From Leuconostoc pseudomesenteroides KCTC 3652 (GTDB taxonomy: Bacteria; Bacillota; Bacilli; Lactobacillales; Lactobacillaceae): a stretch of DNA of 64,000 nt. The stretch is taken from positions 372,001-436,000 of the forward strand of contig NZ_BMBP01000002.1 of NCBI RefSeq assembly GCF_014634745.1, in the 5' to 3' direction. A program made the position numbers and the translations under genes. Of this stretch, positions 60,513 to 64,000 are shown piece after piece. The notes under the pieces are model-generated. The model was not told the DNA's origin. It ran no database searches and saw nothing but the letters and a program-made list of their open reading frames with translations. The first letter of the stretch is position 1; each line of letters begins with the position of its first letter.

Positions 60513-61859
60513 TCAAATTTTAAGTGCTTTTTTTAGTGCACCGACAAATTTTTCACCGCGTTCTTCAAATGTCTTAAATTGATCCCAACTCGCATGAGCG
60601 GGCGAAAGCAATACCACATCACCTGGATGCGCTAACTGCACCGCTTCTGGCGCCGCTGCCATAACATCTTTAACAGTAATCACTGTTTTACCGGCCTGAT
60701 GTGCCAAATCAACAATTTTTTGCTGCGTTTGCCCAACAGCAATTACTGTTTTAACATGTTTTAAATTAGGCACCATGCGTGACAAATCATCACCGCGGTC
60801 TAAGCCACCACCAATCCATATTGTTGGTTGATCAAAACTATTTAATGCTGTCTGCGTAGCTTCGATATCTGTGGCTTTTGAATCATTATAGTACTTCACA
60901 CCATTCACAGTAAATAAATACTGTAAACGATGCGCAACACCACCAAAAGTTTTCAATACATCTTTAATCGCACGATCACTCACGCCAGCTAATTTTGCAG
61001 CCGTTGCTGCCGCCAAAACATTTTCTAAATTGTGAGGCCCAACTAGTTTAATGTCCGTTACAGGCATTATTGCATCGCCATCAATCAATAATTGATCATC
61101 TTTAATTTCTGCCGGCAAACCAGTTTGTTGACGTGAAAACGTCAACACTTTGGCATGTGTTTTGGCAGCAAAATGAGGCGTGTCTGGTCCATCAGCATTT
61201 AAAATTAAATACTGATTCGACGTTTGATGGCGTGTAATCTGAAATTTAGCAGCTACATAATTATCTCTAGTTTTGTGATAATCCAGATGATTTGAAAAAA
61301 TATTAGTCACAACAGCGATATCTGGTTGAATATCAGGTATGCCCATTAATTGGAAACTTGATAGTTCTAACAATAACGTATCTTTTTCCGTTAAATCAGC
61401 AACGACTTCACTGACAGGTGTGCCAATATTGCCAGCTGTCGTGACCGGCTGTTCATCAGATTTGAGCATATCACGAATCAATGAAGTCGTTGTCGTTTTA
61501 CCATTGGATCCTGTCACCGCAATTAATCGACCTTTGAATGTACTCAACGCCACGGCAACCTCTGTTAAAATTGGCATTTTCAAATCAAGCGCTTTTTGCA
61601 CCAATGGTTGATCATAATTAATGCCTGGATTTTTCACCAGATATTTGAAACTATTATCCAGATGCGCATCTTGAGCCTGTGACAAAAAAGTAACCTGTTG
61701 CGATTGTAAATTTAGAAAATCATCATCTTGTTGAAAATCACCATCATTTGCAACGGTAACATCAGCGCCAAGTGCCAATAAAAGCTTAGTCACTGCTTTT
61801 CCAGAGCGTGCCCAACCATAAACCATAATTTTTTTATTTTTAAAGTCCATTGCCTGCAT
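60513..61859 (-). CDS. murD: UDP-MurNAc-L-alanine:D-glutamate ligase
   Basis: 448-aa Mur ligase adding D-Glu to the peptidoglycan precursor. KIMVYGWARSGKAV at the N-terminus, the ATP loop AVTGSNGKTTTTSLI (about 114-128), VTNIFSNHLDYHKT, YYNDSKATDIEAT and LLSPAHASWDQF (near the C-terminus) are typical. Initiation is at ATG 61859 (AGG 7 nt upstream) or at ATG 61850, three codons in, which gives the more usual MDFKNKK start. Confidence 0.96.
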   Translation of the reverse strand: MQAMDFKNKKIMVYGWARSGKAVTKLLLALGADVTVANDGDFQQDDDFLNLQSQQVTFLSQAQDAHLDNSFKYLVKNPGINYDQPLVQKALDLKMPILTEVAVALSTFKGRLIAVTGSNGKTTTTSLIRDMLKSDEQPVTTAGNIGTPVSEVVADLTEKDTLLLELSSFQLMGIPDIQPDIAVVTNIFSNHLDYHKTRDNYVAAKFQITRHQTSNQYLILNADGPDTPHFAAKTHAKVLTFSRQQTGLPAEIKDDQLLIDGDAIMPVTDIKLVGPHNLENVLAAATAAKLAGVSDRAIKDVLKTFGGVAHRLQYLFTVNGVKYYNDSKATDIEATQTALNSFDQPTIWIGGGLDRGDDLSRMVPNLKHVKTVIAVGQTQQKIVDLAHQAGKTVITVKDVMAAAPEAVQLAHPGDVVLLSPAHASWDQFKTFEERGEKFVGALKKALKI

Positions 61860-61903
61860 GATTTAACCTGATTTCTTTATTTATGTACACGGTCATCACC
61901 GTT

Positions 61904-62866
61904 TTAACTCATATATAAAATTCCTACAATGCTTACTAGAAGACTAACGACCCAGAATAGTATATCAATTTGCCATTCACGCCAACCGAATTTTTCAAAT
62001 GAATGGTGGATTGGTGCCATTGGAAAAATGCGTTTCTTCCAAAAGTGATAACCAATTGTTTGAATAATAACTGACAGCGTTTCGATTACAAAAATAATGC
62101 CAAACCACACTAGAGAAAATGGAATGCCAAGCAAAATTGACTCAATTGCTAATCCTGCGCCCAAAGCTAGTGAGCCTGTATCTCCCATAAAAATTTTGGC
62201 TTTTGGTTTGTTATAAATCAAAAATCCAACTAACGCACCAATAATCGCAATATTAAAAATCACAATAGACTGGTTATGCATTGCCATTGCAATCCATGTA
62301 TAGGTGCCATAAACAATAATGCTAATACCCGTTAGTAGGCCATCAAGACCGTCTGTTAAGTTAGTGGCATTTGACCATCCTACGAGCCAGAACCACATGA
62401 AAATGAAATAAAAACCACCCAAATAAATATGACCAACAAACGGTACATTCAGCACAAATGGTACATTCATAAACCACATAACAATCATTACCACCAAAGC
62501 ACTAAGTGTTTGTGCCAACAATTTTGGTTTGAATCTGAAACCATCATCCGCATGTTTCAGAATTTTAAGTGCATCATCAACACCACCAATAACAGCAAAT
62601 GCCACAAATGCCAAAAGTGGCATCAACTGGAGCATGAAACCATGCCATCCTTCACTTGCTACACCACCAACAATCGCACTGATTACAGCAGCTAGTACAA
62701 ATAAGGCACCGCCCATACTTGGTGTTCCTGCTTTGGCCTGATGATCAGGACCAAGTTTACGTATTACTGCCTGCTCCTTAGAATGTCTCAAAAAGTTAAT
62801 CAATGCTGGCATAAAAATAACTGTCACGATAAACGATCGTGCGAAAGTCCATAGATTTTCTGTCAT
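61904..62866 (-). CDS. mraY: Phospho-MurNAc-pentapeptide transferase MraY
   Basis: 320-aa enzyme with ten membrane helices making lipid I from UDP-MurNAc-pentapeptide and undecaprenyl phosphate. KLGPDHQAKAGTPSMGGALFV, the aspartates in GGVDDALK, SNATNLTDGLDGLLTG, GDTGSLALGA and the histidine loop PMAPIHHSFEKFGWREWQI are present. It lies 10 nt after the PBP gene. Confidence 0.97.
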   Translation of the reverse strand: MTENLWTFARSFIVTVIFMPALINFLRHSKEQAVIRKLGPDHQAKAGTPSMGGALFVLAAVISAIVGGVASEGWHGFMLQLMPLLAFVAFAVIGGVDDALKILKHADDGFRFKPKLLAQTLSALVVMIVMWFMNVPFVLNVPFVGHIYLGGFYFIFMWFWLVGWSNATNLTDGLDGLLTGISIIVYGTYTWIAMAMHNQSIVIFNIAIIGALVGFLIYNKPKAKIFMGDTGSLALGAGLAIESILLGIPFSLVWFGIIFVIETLSVIIQTIGYHFWKKRIFPMAPIHHSFEKFGWREWQIDILFWVVSLLVSIVGILYMS

Positions 62867-62875
62867 CTCTCCCTG

Positions 62876-64000
62876 TTACTCCTTCTCTTTCAATACAATC
62901 GCTACTTGACTGCTTTTGACAACCAACTGATTAGCACCAACAGTTTGACTCGTAATGTATCCAGACCCTTTCCAAGTCAACGTGAAGCCAATTTGCTTCG
63001 CAAATGATTGTGCATCAGTTAAACTCCAGCCTGTCATATCAGGCATATTCGTAGTACCTTGTGCTTTCAATATCACTAATTGATTGGTTAATGCTTTTTG
63101 TTCCGGCAACAGCGATTGTGATTTAATTTTTCCAGTTGTGCCCACGACAGCCACTCGGAAACCTGCTTTAGTTAATGTTGTTTTGGCAGCAGTAATTGAT
63201 TGCCCGACAACATTAGGCACCGTCTGTTTCGTTGTCTTAGATTTTACAGCACTGCTGCTATTATTCAAAGCTTGTAGCATTAATGGTCTAAATACTTTGT
63301 TCATTGTGGTTTGAATTGTTTCATCTGGAAAAACTTTTGGTTGTTTAACAGCCATGTAAAAAATATACTTTGGATTTTTTTCTGGTGCTAATACAACGAC
63401 TGAGTGAATCGCATTTTTCAGACCATCTAGGTATTGACCCTTTTCTGCTACTTGGGCAGTTCCAGTTTTAGCAGCAATTTGATATCCAGCATCTCGCAAA
63501 TCAAATTCCTTAGCAGTTCCAGTAGATTGATTCACAACATCAATCATATATTCACGAACTTTTTCGGCCGTACTGGCTTTAATTGGGTGAGCAACCGTTG
63601 TCGTTTTCCCTTCTTTGACAATTGCACCGGTCGAAGAATTAACTACTTTATCGACAAAATAGGGTTTAACTTCTTTACCATTATTAGCGATTGCTGAATA
63701 GGCTTGAATCAGTTGCAACGGCGTCACATTAATGGCTTGACCATAAGCCGTATTGGCCTGTTCAATTGGATAATTAAACGAAATAGACCCAGCTTCTTCC
63801 GCATTGAGACCTGATTTAGTAGACTGTAAAAAACGGAATCGCGTCAAATACTTACGCCATGTTGTTGCCCCTAGCTTTTGTTCGGTGCGTGCAAAGGCTA
63901 CGTTCGATGAACGCCAAAATCCTTCACGATATGTCAACACACCGGCATCTTGACCAAAAGCATCAACGACTTTTTTGCCATCAATTAAAAATGTGCCCGA
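62876..64000 (-). CDS. PASTA-containing penicillin-binding protein (PBP2X/FtsI type), 3' part
   Basis: C-terminal 374 residues of the septal transpeptidase; the gene continues past the window end, in frame to base 64000. SSN of the SxN motif and KTGTAQVAEKG of the KTG motif are seen. The SxxK motif lies outside. Two PASTA domains follow, one starting VPNVVGQSITAAKTTLTKAG and one NMPDMTGWSLTDAQSFAK. They are expected to bind cell-wall fragments or stabilise the enzyme. First visible gene of the dcw cluster. Confidence 0.95.
   Translation of the reverse strand, partial: SGTFLIDGKKVVDAFGQDAGVLTYREGFWRSSNVAFARTEQKLGATTWRKYLTRFRFLQSTKSGLNAEEAGSISFNYPIEQANTAYGQAINVTPLQLIQAYSAIANNGKEVKPYFVDKVVNSSTGAIVKEGKTTTVAHPIKASTAEKVREYMIDVVNQSTGTAKEFDLRDAGYQIAAKTGTAQVAEKGQYLDGLKNAIHSVVVLAPEKNPKYIFYMAVKQPKVFPDETIQTTMNKVFRPLMLQALNNSSSAVKSKTTKQTVPNVVGQSITAAKTTLTKAGFRVAVVGTTGKIKSQSLLPEQKALTNQLVILKAQGTTNMPDMTGWSLTDAQSFAKQIGFTLTWKGSGYITSQTVGANQLVVKSSQVAIVLKEKE

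Overview
The window looks like a chromosomal segment of a low-GC lactic acid bacterium of the Leuconostocaceae, most likely Leuconostoc. This is inferred from gene content and protein style: rexAB-type recombination genes, a dcw cluster running into an ileS T-box, CcpA cre sites, and a lactobacillales-like argF. No 16S gene is present to settle it. Nearly all of the sequence is conserved housekeeping DNA, mostly on the minus strand.

Layout. 0-2.5 kb: infC with an AUA start and a structured leader, a DUF1361 membrane protein, rpmF and cutC. 2.6-6.4 kb: an AT-rich accessory patch with a secreted Ser/Ala-rich protein, a polytopic glycosyltransferase-like protein and a decayed tyrosine integrase. 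6.5-8.2 kb: rqcH. 8.2-12 kb: the argGHF operon with an ArgR-like operator. 12-19.3 kb: purA with a structured leader, yebC, an unrecognised helical protein, a PgpA-like protein and serC-serA behind a serine-rich leader peptide and terminator. 19.4-22.4 kb: tRNA-Leu(CAG), a catabolite-controlled small gene, a 32-aa membrane peptide and an ABC exporter. 22.4-27.4 kb: pta, ung, a PTS_EIIC_2/PfoR-like membrane protein behind a leucine-rich leader-peptide attenuator, and small genes. 27.4-35.6 kb: DUF368, apt, recJ, rnz, msrA, panE, trmD, rimM, ogt. 35.6-37.1 kb: a second accessory patch with a gene remnant and a membrane-anchored protein. 37.2-45.2 kb: estA-rexB-rexA. 45.4-48.2 kb: rpsP and a pair of bacterial PH-domain proteins. 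48.2-50.5 kb: a beta-glucoside PTS operon (IIB, IIA, frameshifted 6-phospho-beta-glucosidase) under a cre-overlapped promoter. 50.6-53.6 kb: ileS with T-box. 53.7-64 kb: divIVA, ylmH, yggT, sepF, ftsZ, ftsA, ftsQ, murG, murD, mraY and the 3' part of a PASTA-type PBP.

How the genes work together: the right end builds and constricts the septum. serC-serA and argGHF make serine and arginine, purA and apt handle adenine nucleotides, and rexAB, recJ, ung and ogt maintain DNA. Several operons appear to be controlled at the RNA level in cis (infC leader, purA leader, ileS T-box, and two leader-peptide attenuators).

The most interesting signals are the two leader-peptide attenuators (serC-serA and the PfoR-like gene), the unassigned purA leader, and near-total absence of cysteine from the native proteins. 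That absence includes metal-ligand cysteines in IleS, RexB and L32 and the HCLP cysteine of ornithine carbamoyltransferase.
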